From Planctomycetia bacterium (GTDB lineage Bacteria > Planctomycetota > Planctomycetia > Pirellulales > UBA1268), in the NCBI GenBank assembly GCA_010027105.1, contig RGVT01000102.1, forward strand, positions 1 through 8,280: DNA of 8,280 bases, given 5' to 3'. Each line of letters starts with the position of its first letter. The first letter of the stretch is position 1. Below the pieces are notes generated by a model. It did no database searches. It was not told the DNA's origin and saw only the letters and a list, made by a program, of their open reading frames with translations. Shown here one piece after another: positions 1-7,278 of the stretch. The translations under genes and the position numbers were made by a program.

Positions 1-963
1 TTCACGCTGCTCGTCGGCACCACGCTCGCCGCCGTCCTCCTGTCGTTCATGTTTCTCTACCAGGTGCGCTACGACCAGGTGGCGGTGAGGACGACCTTCG
101 ACAAGGCCGACGAGGGAAGCGTGCAGAGCACGCCCGGCCTCAAGTGGCGGCTCCCCTGGCCGATCCACAAGGTCACGCACTATTCCAAGCGGCTGCAGCT
201 GCTCGAGGACAAGATCGAGGAGCTGCAGACCGCCGACGGAAAGAGCGTCATCGTGCGCACGTATCTCACGTGGCGGATCGAGAACCCGCTCGACTTCTAC
301 ATCACACTCAAGGATCCGGAAGAGGCGGCCCGGCAACTGTCGAGCCGGCTCCGGGAAATGAGAGGTGTCATCAGCCGCTACCGACTCGACGAACTGGTGA
401 GCCTCGATCGTGATCGGCTCAAGCTGGCGCAGATCGAGGACGAGGCGCGGGCGGCCCTCGACGAGTCGCTGAGCCAGTCGGGCTACGGACTGAAAGTGGA
501 AAGCGTCGGCATCTACAAGATCGTGCTGCCCGAGGCGACGACGGAGAAAATCTTCGAGACCATGATCAAGACCCGGGAGCGGCTCGCCGAGAACGCCCTG
601 CAGGAGGGGCAGGCGCAGGCATCGGCCATCCGCAGCGAGGCGCAGAGCGCCCGCGACCGGATCCTCGCGTTCGCGGAACGCCGGGCACAGGCCATCCGCT
701 CCCAGGGTGACCGGGAGGCGTCGCAGGAATATGCGAACTTCGCGAAGAACGAGGATTTCGCGATCTTTCTGCGCAAGGTCGAGGCTCTCAAGAAGATGCT
801 GGACCACAACACCACCTTCGTGCTCTCCGCCGACAGCCTCGGCATCCTCGACTGGTTCAATCGGGATCCCGGCCACCAGCCGACCGCCCCGGCCGACCAA
901 CCCGTGAACGCGCCCGATCAGGCATCGCAAAACCGCCCCCGCCAGCAGAGGGTGGTGCAGTGA
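1..963 (+). CDS. hflC: HflC-like SPFH (stomatin/prohibitin) membrane protein, 5' partial
   Basis: The frame is open from base 1, so the ATG at 49 is an internal Met inside the membrane helix and the true start lies upstream. Counting from base 1 there are 320 codons. Residues 1-20 form a hydrophobic helix (FTLLVGTTLAAVLLSFMFLY). An SPFH/Band 7 domain follows at about 21-190, with the HflC-like segment PGLKW.LPWPI at 45-55 and V.TYLTWRI.NPLDFY at 85-100. Residues 190-240 are an Ala/Glu/Arg-rich coiled coil, then a C-terminal block (EDFAIFLRKVEALKKML, 251-267; TTFVLSADS, 271-279) matches the order seen in HflC. The tail after 288 is Pro/Gln-rich and probably disordered. Known HflC forms a large membrane cage with HflK that surrounds the FtsH protease. 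Compared with E. coli HflC as I remember it, the insertion in the middle of the SPFH domain is missing. The pairing with an HflK-like gene supports the call; the role in this operon is inferred. Confidence 0.85.
   Translation, partial: FTLLVGTTLAAVLLSFMFLYQVRYDQVAVRTTFDKADEGSVQSTPGLKWRLPWPIHKVTHYSKRLQLLEDKIEELQTADGKSVIVRTYLTWRIENPLDFYITLKDPEEAARQLSSRLREMRGVISRYRLDELVSLDRDRLKLAQIEDEARAALDESLSQSGYGLKVESVGIYKIVLPEATTEKIFETMIKTRERLAENALQEGQAQASAIRSEAQSARDRILAFAERRAQAIRSQGDREASQEYANFAKNEDFAIFLRKVEALKKMLDHNTTFVLSADSLGILDWFNRDPGHQPTAPADQPVNAPDQASQNRPRQQRVVQ
947..952 (+). promoter_or_regulatory. Shine-Dalgarno site for the HflK-like gene
   Basis: AGAGGG lies 7 nt before the GTG at 960, inside the end of the preceding gene. 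It supports the GTG start and the 4-nt GTGA overlap over the next in-frame ATG at 990. Confidence 0.5.
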
Positions 964-2222
964 GCGACTCACAGCCCGACGGCGGCGGCATGCCGAAGGA
1001 CATCGTGCTCGATCCGGCGCAGCAGTCGCTCGCCGACGCGCTGCGGGTGTCGTTCGGCATCCTCAAGGCGGCGATGTTCGCACTGCTCGTCGCCTACGCG
1101 TTGAGCGGGATGTTCAGCGTCGGCTCGAACGAGGTGGCCCTGCGGCTGCGATTCGGCGACTACGTGGGCGCGCCCGGAGAGAGGGTGCTGGAGAGGGGGA
1201 CCTACCTGGCGGCCCCGTTCCCGATCGAACAGGTCCTCAAGGTCGACAGCCGGCCCATGGCGCTCGCCCTCGACAAGGAGTTCTGGTTCCAGGCCGGCCC
1301 GGCTGACAGGGGGATGACCCGCGACCAGATCCGCAACGCTCGTGCCGGGCCGCTCAATCCGCTCCTCGACGGGTCGCTCCTGACGGGCGACATGAACATC
1401 GCCCACGCCCGGTGGACGGTGACGTACCGCGTCACCGATCCGGTCGCCTACGTGACCAACGTGGGTGAGCGGGAACTGGCCCGCGACCTCGTTCGCTGCG
1501 CCGTGCAGCAGGGCGTGGTGCAGGCCGTCGCCCAACTGCCCGCGGATGACCTCCTCAAGGGTGTCGTCAACCGGGAGACGGCGACCGCCGTCGCCCAGCG
1601 GCGGCTCGACGAGATGGCGACGGGCATCAGCATCGATCAGCTGACCCTCGACAAGGTGTCGGCCCCGGCGCGCGTGATCGGGAGTTTTGACGCCGTCACG
1701 ACCGCGGAAACGGATCGGTCGCAACGGATCGTGTCGGCCCAGCAGGACCGCGCCCGGATTCTCGGCGAGACCGCGGGCGAGGGCAGCGATGCCCTGCTGG
1801 GCCTCATCGAGACCTACGAGCGGGCCGCTGAAACCGGCACGGTGGCCGGCCGCGAGGCGGCGGAACGAGCGATCGACGAAGCGATCGGAGCCCTCCGGGT
1901 GGGCGACGTCGCGATCGGTGGAGAAGTGGCCCGCATCGTCAACGCGGCGAAGACGTATCGCACCCAGGTAGTCGAGCGCGTCAAGGCGGACAGTGAAACG
2001 TTCGGCCGTCTGCTCCCGCAGTACGAACGAAACCCGCGGATCATCCTCTCGCGGCTGTGGGAGGACGCCCGCGAGAAGATCCTCACCGGCGACGTGGAGA
2101 CGTTCTACACCGTTCCCGGGCAGCTCGAACTCCAGCTCAATCGCGACCCCGCGATCCAGAAGGAACGCCAGATGGAGCAGGTGCGGGCGCTCAAGGAAAA
2201 ACAGTCGGAGTTCCGGAAATGA
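960..2222 (+). CDS. hflK: HflK-like SPFH membrane protein with long coiled-coil insertion
   Basis: This 420-residue protein starts at GTG, overlapping the HflC-like stop by 4 nt (GTGA). Residues 30-53 are a single membrane helix after a short N-terminal segment, as in HflK (type II topology). The SPFH domain spans about 54-245 and includes VGSNEVALRLRFGDY (54-68) and the characteristic LLTGDMNI...V.YRV.DP.AYV.NV (140-168). A charged, Ala-rich coiled-coil region follows (246-350), then a conserved-looking LLPQYERNPRIILSRLW (351-367) and FYTVPGQLELQLNRDP (382-397). In known systems HflK and HflC form a cage in the membrane that restrains FtsH. Residues about 268-327 are an extra stretch between the two coiled-coil halves compared with remembered E. 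coli HflK, which also lacks an equivalent of the LQLNRDP end. The E. coli order is hflK-hflC; here HflC-like comes first. The stop overlaps a possible ATG of the next gene (ATGA at 2219). Confidence 0.83.
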   Translation: MSDSQPDGGGMPKDIVLDPAQQSLADALRVSFGILKAAMFALLVAYALSGMFSVGSNEVALRLRFGDYVGAPGERVLERGTYLAAPFPIEQVLKVDSRPMALALDKEFWFQAGPADRGMTRDQIRNARAGPLNPLLDGSLLTGDMNIAHARWTVTYRVTDPVAYVTNVGERELARDLVRCAVQQGVVQAVAQLPADDLLKGVVNRETATAVAQRRLDEMATGISIDQLTLDKVSAPARVIGSFDAVTTAETDRSQRIVSAQQDRARILGETAGEGSDALLGLIETYERAAETGTVAGREAAERAIDEAIGALRVGDVAIGGEVARIVNAAKTYRTQVVERVKADSETFGRLLPQYERNPRIILSRLWEDAREKILTGDVETFYTVPGQLELQLNRDPAIQKERQMEQVRALKEKQSEFRK

Positions 2223-2246
2223 CGGGCGGGGCGGCACAACCGCCGC

Positions 2247-2254
2247 GGGAGGAG
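2247..2254 (+). promoter_or_regulatory. Strong Shine-Dalgarno site choosing the ABC ATPase start
   Basis: GGGAGGAG stands 6 nt before the ATG at 2261. It is the best ribosome-binding match in the window and favours 2261 over the alternative in-frame ATG at 2219, which overlaps the HflK-like stop as ATGA but has no clear site before it. Confidence 0.6.
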
Positions 2255-2260
2255 CCGACG

Positions 2261-3313
2261 ATGGCGGGCGTGGCGGAGATCGACGCGGGGCGGGCCGCCT
2301 CCACGCAGCCCCGGGCTGACGCGGCCGGCATCGACATCAAGTGCGTCGCCCTGCGGAAAACGTTCTGCGATTTCTGGATGCGGCCCAGGGTGCGCGCGGT
2401 GGAGGGGGTGGACCTGGAGGTTCGCCGCGGGCAGGTCTACGGGCTCCTCGGGCCCAACGGGTCCGGCAAGACCACGACCATCAAGATGCTCCTCGGGCTG
2501 CTGGCTCCGACCGGCGGCCGCATCGCCGTGCTTGGACGCCACCCGCGGCACGTGGCCACCAAGAAGCAGGTCGGCTACCTGCCCGAAGAGAGTTATCTCT
2601 ACCGGTTCCTGTCGGCGCGAGAAACGCTCGATTACTACGGTCGCTTGTTCCGCATTCCCCGACAGATGCGGCGCGAGAGGATCGACATGCTGCTGGAGAT
2701 GGTGGGACTCCAGGCCGTCGAGCATCGACCCGTGGGGGAATTTTCCAAGGGCATGCAACGCAGGGTCGGACTGGCACAGAGCCTGATCAACGACCCGCAA
2801 CTGCTCATCCTGGACGAGCCCACCAGCGGCATGGATCCCGTCGGCGCGCGGCAGATCAAGGATCTCATCGCCGACCTCGGCCGCCGCGGCAAGACCGTCC
2901 TCCTGTGCACCCACCAGCTCTCCGACGTCGAGGACCTCTGCGATCGCGTGGCGATCATGTTCGGAGGCCGCGTTCGCGCGGAGGGCACCTGCGACCAGCT
3001 GCTCGCCGAGGGTGACTTCACCACGCTGCGAACCGATTCGCTCTCGCCGGCGGTCGTGGAGGAAATCCGCGGGGTTCTGACGCGGCACGGCATCGGCCAT
3101 CTCGACGTCGAGCAGCCGCGTCGCAGGCTGGAATCACTGTTCCTCGAGATCGTCGACAAGGCGCGGCTCGAGGGATTGCAGACCAGCGGCGCCCGATCCG
3201 GAGGCACCGTACCGGCCTTCCTTCGCGGCCCCGTCAGGGAGCCGGAGCCGGCGGCGACCGGGCCGGCCGAAGCCGTCGACACGGGCCTGATCGACAGTCT
3301 CGTGCGGCGCTGA
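2261..3313 (+). CDS. ABC transporter ATP-binding protein (ABC-2 exporter type)
   Basis: This 350-residue cytoplasmic ATPase should power the permease encoded next. Counting from the ATG at 2261: Walker A GPNGSGKT (64-71), Q-loop region VGYLPEES (104-111) with Glu where Gln is usual, signature FSKGMQRR (161-168), Walker B LLILDEP (181-187) with catalytic Glu186, D-loop SGMDP (189-193), and switch His218 in CTHQLSD. All catalytic parts are present, so it should be active. The nucleotide-binding domain covers about 24-250. Residues 255-300 form a small C-terminal domain ending LESLFLEIV (290-298), as in ABC-2 drug or lipid exporters. A Pro/Ala/Gly-rich linker then leads to a short terminal LIDSLVRR. 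The start is uncertain: an ATG at 2219 would add 14 residues and overlap the HflK-like gene by 4 nt. The GYLPEE form of the Q-loop is common in DrrA/NatA-like ATPases. The substrate is unknown. Confidence 0.93.
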   Translation: MAGVAEIDAGRAASTQPRADAAGIDIKCVALRKTFCDFWMRPRVRAVEGVDLEVRRGQVYGLLGPNGSGKTTTIKMLLGLLAPTGGRIAVLGRHPRHVATKKQVGYLPEESYLYRFLSARETLDYYGRLFRIPRQMRRERIDMLLEMVGLQAVEHRPVGEFSKGMQRRVGLAQSLINDPQLLILDEPTSGMDPVGARQIKDLIADLGRRGKTVLLCTHQLSDVEDLCDRVAIMFGGRVRAEGTCDQLLAEGDFTTLRTDSLSPAVVEEIRGVLTRHGIGHLDVEQPRRRLESLFLEIVDKARLEGLQTSGARSGGTVPAFLRGPVREPEPAATGPAEAVDTGLIDSLVRR

Positions 3314-3314
3314 C

Positions 3315-3321
3315 GAAAGGA
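3315..3321 (+). promoter_or_regulatory. Shine-Dalgarno site for the permease
   Basis: GAAAGGA lies 8 nt before the ATG at 3330, in the 16-nt gap after the ATPase stop. It supports this start and translation within the same transcript. Confidence 0.5.
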
Positions 3322-3329
3322 CGCGCGGG

Positions 3330-5333
3330 ATGCACTCGCTCGCTCAACTCCTCCGCGACCGTCGCACCTGGGCCTGGCTCGCCGCGGTGGCCGCGCTGGG
3401 CCTCGTGGGCGAGGGGGCGGCGCACTTGCTGGCCGCACAGGACGCCGCGACGGTCGCAGCCGTGGTGCGCTGCGCCACACTGGCGGCCGTGGTCGGCGGC
3501 CTGCTGGGGGGCGTCTGCAGCCTCGCCCGACCGGAGTCGCTTTGGAAAACGACACTGTCGGGCCTGGGCATCCTCGCCGGCGGAAGCCTCGCCGCCGAGG
3601 GACTCGCCCGCGTGACGGGGCCGGGCTGGGGGCTGGCCATCCACGCGGCCGCACTGGCCGGCGCCGGCTGGTGGGTGTGGTGGGTTTTCAAGCGCGCCCC
3701 GCAGCACCGGGGCCTCGCGGGATCGCTGGTCGCCACGACGGCGGTCGCCGCGGCCATCTGGTTTCTGGTGCGACACCACTGGCTGGTGACCGCGACGGGC
3801 CTGACCGGCGTGACGGGCATGGCGGTCGGTTGCGTCGTCGGCATCGCCGCGATCCGCCTGCTGCTCTCGGGCAGTTCGGGGATCGCCGGGGTCGCGCAGG
3901 CCGTGATCGATGAAGCGTTGCGAATGCGGGTGGCGGTGCTGCTGGTGCTGCTGCTGGTGATTTCCGTGCCGACGCTGCCCCTCGTGCTCGATCAGTCCGA
4001 GCGGCTCGTGTATCGGGTGCAGTTCTTCCTGAATTGGGCGCTCGGCGGCGCCGGAGTGATCCTGGGGCTGTTGACCGTGTTTCTGGCATGCGGCAGCGTC
4101 TGCGGCGACACCGAGTCGAACCGCATCCACATGACCCTCGTCAAACCGCTGCACCGCTGGGAATACCTGGTCGGCAAGTGGCTCGGCATCGTGCTGCTCG
4201 ACGTGCTGCTGCTCGGACTTGCCGGGGCCGGGACCTACACGTTCGTGCGCGTGCTGCAGAAGACCGCCGCTTCCGACGAGGACGACCGCGGCGCCGTGGA
4301 CCGGCAGGTGCTCACGGCCCGGCGTTCCGTCCGGCCGACGCACGACAAGCCCGACGAATACCGGGCCGCCGTCGATGCGGCTCTCGCCCAACTGCAACGC
4401 GACGAGCCCGATGCGTTCGGTGACCGGGCCGAGTCGGTCCGCAGCCGCATCCGCCACCAATACGAATGGGCCTGGCATACGGTGACGGCCGATGCCGTGT
4501 CGACCTACGTCTTCCACGGCCTCGATGGTGCCCGCGACGCCGGGCTGCCGCTGCAACTGCAACTGAAGCCGAAGGCGTACAACGTCGACGTCGATCTCGC
4601 CGACGTGCGCTTCGTGCTCTGGGCGAACGACCGGCCCTGGCCCCTGAAGGACGGCGAGCACGTTCAGCAGACGCTGCTGAGCAACGCCCGCCACGTGCTC
4701 GAGATCCCCGGTGAGATGGTCGACGACGAGGGCACGCTCAAGATCACGGTCGCCAACCGGAACCTGGTGCCGCCCGGCGAAACCGTGCCCACGGTCATCA
4801 CGTTCACGCCCGGCGACGGCATGGTGATGTTTCAGACCGTGGGCGGATTCGACGCCAACTTCGTCCGCTGCATCGCGGTGATCTGGCTGAAACTCGTGAT
4901 GGTCGCGGCCGTCTCCGTCGCCGCGGCGGCATGCCTCGGCTTCCCCACGGCGACGCTGCTGTCGCTGGTCGTGTACGGCACGGCGCTCGGGGGCGGATTT
5001 TTGCGCGGGGGCATGGGTGATTACGCGATGACGTCCGAATCGATGCTGGGGGCCGCCCTCGAGCGGGCCGCTTCAAGCCTGGGCCTGGCCCTGCAATTCA
5101 GGCTCTACGAATCCGGTCGCATGCTCCTCGGATTCATCACCGACTTTCTCCTCTGGATGATTCCCTCGTTCGCCGACTACGACACCGTGTCGCAGGTCGC
5201 CGGCGGCATGGCGATCTCCTCCTCCGAGGTGCTGCTGTGCCTGCTGCGACTCGGCTTCGCGTGCTCGCTGTTTGCGGGATTGGCGGGCTGGATCGTCTTC
5301 GACCGGCGAGACCTCGTCGGGCCCTCGTCCTGA
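3330..5333 (+). CDS. ABC-2 type permease with extra N-terminal membrane module and large soluble domain
   Basis: This 667-residue membrane protein starts 16 nt after the ATPase stop and is its likely transport partner. Hydrophobic segments fall near 13-36, 43-64, 72-92, 99-120, 129-147, 152-178, 199-220, 235-256, 284-306, 511-536, 538-558, perhaps 590-610, and 634-656. The ABC-2 core begins around residue 190 (IDEALRMRVAVLLVL) and shows the family's coupling-type stretch GDTESNRIHMTLVKPLHRWE (259-278) followed by YLVGKWLG (279-286). Between helices at 306 and 511 is a soluble part of about 200 residues: charged and helical-looking at 310-390, then beta-rich with many alternating hydrophobics at 400-500. 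By topology this part is expected outside the cytoplasm, which is an inference. Residues 1-190 carry about six helices not expected in a six-helix ABC-2 permease. The ABC-2 call is good; the substrate is unknown. An alternative is a subunit of a NosY- or GldF-like gliding/export system. Confidence 0.85.
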   Translation: MHSLAQLLRDRRTWAWLAAVAALGLVGEGAAHLLAAQDAATVAAVVRCATLAAVVGGLLGGVCSLARPESLWKTTLSGLGILAGGSLAAEGLARVTGPGWGLAIHAAALAGAGWWVWWVFKRAPQHRGLAGSLVATTAVAAAIWFLVRHHWLVTATGLTGVTGMAVGCVVGIAAIRLLLSGSSGIAGVAQAVIDEALRMRVAVLLVLLLVISVPTLPLVLDQSERLVYRVQFFLNWALGGAGVILGLLTVFLACGSVCGDTESNRIHMTLVKPLHRWEYLVGKWLGIVLLDVLLLGLAGAGTYTFVRVLQKTAASDEDDRGAVDRQVLTARRSVRPTHDKPDEYRAAVDAALAQLQRDEPDAFGDRAESVRSRIRHQYEWAWHTVTADAVSTYVFHGLDGARDAGLPLQLQLKPKAYNVDVDLADVRFVLWANDRPWPLKDGEHVQQTLLSNARHVLEIPGEMVDDEGTLKITVANRNLVPPGETVPTVITFTPGDGMVMFQTVGGFDANFVRCIAVIWLKLVMVAAVSVAAAACLGFPTATLLSLVVYGTALGGGFLRGGMGDYAMTSESMLGAALERAASSLGLALQFRLYESGRMLLGFITDFLLWMIPSFADYDTVSQVAGGMAISSSEVLLCLLRLGFACSLFAGLAGWIVFDRRDLVGPSS

Positions 5334-5352
5334 CCCACCCACACCGCATGCC

Positions 5353-7278
5353 ATGAACGATCGCCTCGTGACCATAGCGTCCCTCGCCGTGCTGGCAGCC
5401 TGCCTGGCAGGAGCCGGATTCCTCGCTCGCTCGATCGCCTCCCAACGCTCCACGCTGCAACTCGCCGTGTCGATGGAGGGCACTGCCGGCATGCCTCCCC
5501 ACGTGGCCCTGGCCACCGCGGCCCTCGGCACGTTTCGCGGGCTCGCCGTCGACATGCTGTGGGCCCGGGCCGACGCCCTGCAGGACAAGGGCGACTATTT
5601 CGAGGCGCAAACCCTCAGCCAATGGATCACCGCCCTCCAGCCGCGGTTTCCCAAGGTGTGGAGTTTTCAGGCGTGGAACCTCGCCTACAACATTTCCGTG
5701 ACCACCTACGTCCCGGAAGAACGCTGGCGCTGGATCAATCGGGGAATCGACCTGCTGCGGTCGCAGGGCATGCCGCTCAACCCCCAGGATGCGTCGCTCC
5801 CGATGGAGTTGGGCTGGCTGTTTTTCCACAAGATCGGCGGCAAGGTCGACAGGGAACACTGGTATTACAAGGCCCGACTGGCCCGGGAGTTCCGCGAATT
5901 GCTCGGCGACCTCACCGGAGGCCGCACGGCCTCCGAGGCCGTCGACCGCTTCCGCGTGATCGCCGACGCCTCCTTGGAACTCGACGCCGCCGACGGAGAC
6001 GCAGACCTTCGCGACGCGCTGCGGCTCCTGGAGGAGCACGACGCGAAGCCCGATGAGGAACTCGTTCGCATGCTCGGCCGCGCCACGCTCTACATGAACT
6101 CGCTCGATGCGAAAATCCGTCTCGGTGGCGGTCTGCCCACGGGCACAAACCGCGACCTGCTGGCGGCGATGAGGGCAGACCGCCGCCTCGCCGCCGCGAT
6201 CTTCGAGAAGGTGGTTCCTCACGTGCAGCGGCGGGTGCTGCTGGATCGCTACAGCATGGACGCCCGCATCATGCTGGAACTCATGGAGCAGTACGGACCG
6301 CTGGATTGGGCGCATCCCCATGCCCAGGGCGTGTACTGGCTCGAACGGGGCATCGCACTCAGCCAGGCGACGAAGAGGCGCGAGCGGATCAACGAACTGA
6401 CGATCGTCAAGACGAGGCTCGCCAGCCTGCGGCAATTGACCCGGTCGGGACGAATCGAATACGACCCGCTGACGGACCGGCTCGACATCCTGCCCGACCC
6501 CCGCTTCATCGAAGCCTATGAGCGTGGCATGCAGCAGGCCATGCTCCTCACGCGGTCGGCGGCGGGCCTTTCGGCCGGGGATTTCGGCATGGCCTCGGTG
6601 GAGGATCTTCTCAAGGGCTACAGCACGTTCCTGCAGGAAGCGACGGTCTTCTCGTACCTGTACGGCGACGAGGACCTGGCAGCGGGCTGCTTCTCCAAAC
6701 TGCGGACGATGGCCGAGGAAGCGGGGACCGCGGAACAGCCGATGTACTCCGAGGGCCTGCAGGGCTTCCTGATCCTCAGAATGGGCGAGGTGATGCAGGT
6801 CGACGTGTCGAATACGCGTCAGTTCATCGACGCGATGATCCAACGCGCCATGCTGGAAGGCCTCGCGAAGGGCCGGATCGACACGTTCAACCGATTCATG
6901 AAACTGGCATTCAACGTGTACGACCGTCGATACGGCGCGACCGTGCCCGACGCGAAATACGTGAGCAAGGAGGCGAGACTCCCGCCGTTTCCCGAGATCG
7001 TCGATGCGTCATTCGAAAGCGCGATGCGGCAGTCCGGCAACCCTCTGCTCGTGAGAGCCCGCATCTGGGCGTGGGCACCGGAGCAGGTCAAGACCCGAGT
7101 CTGGTCGCGGCTGGCGGAACCGCTCGCTGAACAGTGCCGGATCGCCGGGCTCGACCCGGATCGTGCGTTTCCCAAACCCGGCGGAACCGGGCCGGCTGGA
7201 CGAGATGGGAACGAATCCAGGCGGGACACGCCGGACGAAGACGTGCCTGTGGAACGGTCGCGACTCGATGCTGCCTGA
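5353..7278 (+). CDS. Membrane-anchored protein of unknown function, linked to the ABC-2 transporter
   Basis: This 641-residue protein starts 19 nt after the permease stop. I chose the ATG at 5353 because it begins directly before a membrane helix (residues 5-26, TIASLAVLAACLAGAGFLAR) and avoids overlap with the permease; an in-frame ATG at 5272 would put 27 Pro/Gly-rich residues ahead of the helix. No good Shine-Dalgarno site precedes it. The rest is soluble and mostly helical, expected outside the cytoplasm. The most distinctive part is 56-116: AALGTFRGLAVDMLWARAD, YFEAQTLSQWITALQPRFPK and VWSFQAWNLAYNISV, rich in Trp and aromatic residues and spaced like TPR-type helix pairs. Further notable segments are MELGWLFFHKIGGK (151-164) and DREHWYYKARLAREF (166-180). 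The tail (about 610-641) is charged and disordered. I recall similar proteins beside ABC-2 permeases in planctomycetes and verrucomicrobia, but no function. It could be an accessory subunit or a substrate-side partner. Confidence 0.8.
   Translation: MNDRLVTIASLAVLAACLAGAGFLARSIASQRSTLQLAVSMEGTAGMPPHVALATAALGTFRGLAVDMLWARADALQDKGDYFEAQTLSQWITALQPRFPKVWSFQAWNLAYNISVTTYVPEERWRWINRGIDLLRSQGMPLNPQDASLPMELGWLFFHKIGGKVDREHWYYKARLAREFRELLGDLTGGRTASEAVDRFRVIADASLELDAADGDADLRDALRLLEEHDAKPDEELVRMLGRATLYMNSLDAKIRLGGGLPTGTNRDLLAAMRADRRLAAAIFEKVVPHVQRRVLLDRYSMDARIMLELMEQYGPLDWAHPHAQGVYWLERGIALSQATKRRERINELTIVKTRLASLRQLTRSGRIEYDPLTDRLDILPDPRFIEAYERGMQQAMLLTRSAAGLSAGDFGMASVEDLLKGYSTFLQEATVFSYLYGDEDLAAGCFSKLRTMAEEAGTAEQPMYSEGLQGFLILRMGEVMQVDVSNTRQFIDAMIQRAMLEGLAKGRIDTFNRFMKLAFNVYDRRYGATVPDAKYVSKEARLPPFPEIVDASFESAMRQSGNPLLVRARIWAWAPEQVKTRVWSRLAEPLAEQCRIAGLDPDRAFPKPGGTGPAGRDGNESRRDTPDEDVPVERSRLDAA

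Noticed and set aside
969..2237. 422-codon minus-strand open frame opposite the HflK-like gene
   Set aside because: Its product is rich in His, Arg and Gly with no recognisable motif, as expected from a frame antiparallel to a GC-rich gene; the + strand has clear SPFH motifs.
3234..4694. 486-codon minus-strand open frame opposite the permease
   Set aside because: The product is rich in Gln, His and Arg, with no motif, and spans the ATPase/permease junction; the + strand reading shows membrane helices.
5272..5352. Upstream ATG at 5272 as start of the anchored protein
   Set aside because: It would overlap the permease by 62 nt and place a Pro/Gly-rich run before the membrane helix; ATG 5353 fits better.
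5137..6843. 568-codon minus-strand open frame, the longest antisense frame
   Set aside because: It crosses the permease/unknown gene junction, has His/Gln/Arg-rich low-information content, and is explained by third-position G/C bias of the + strand genes.
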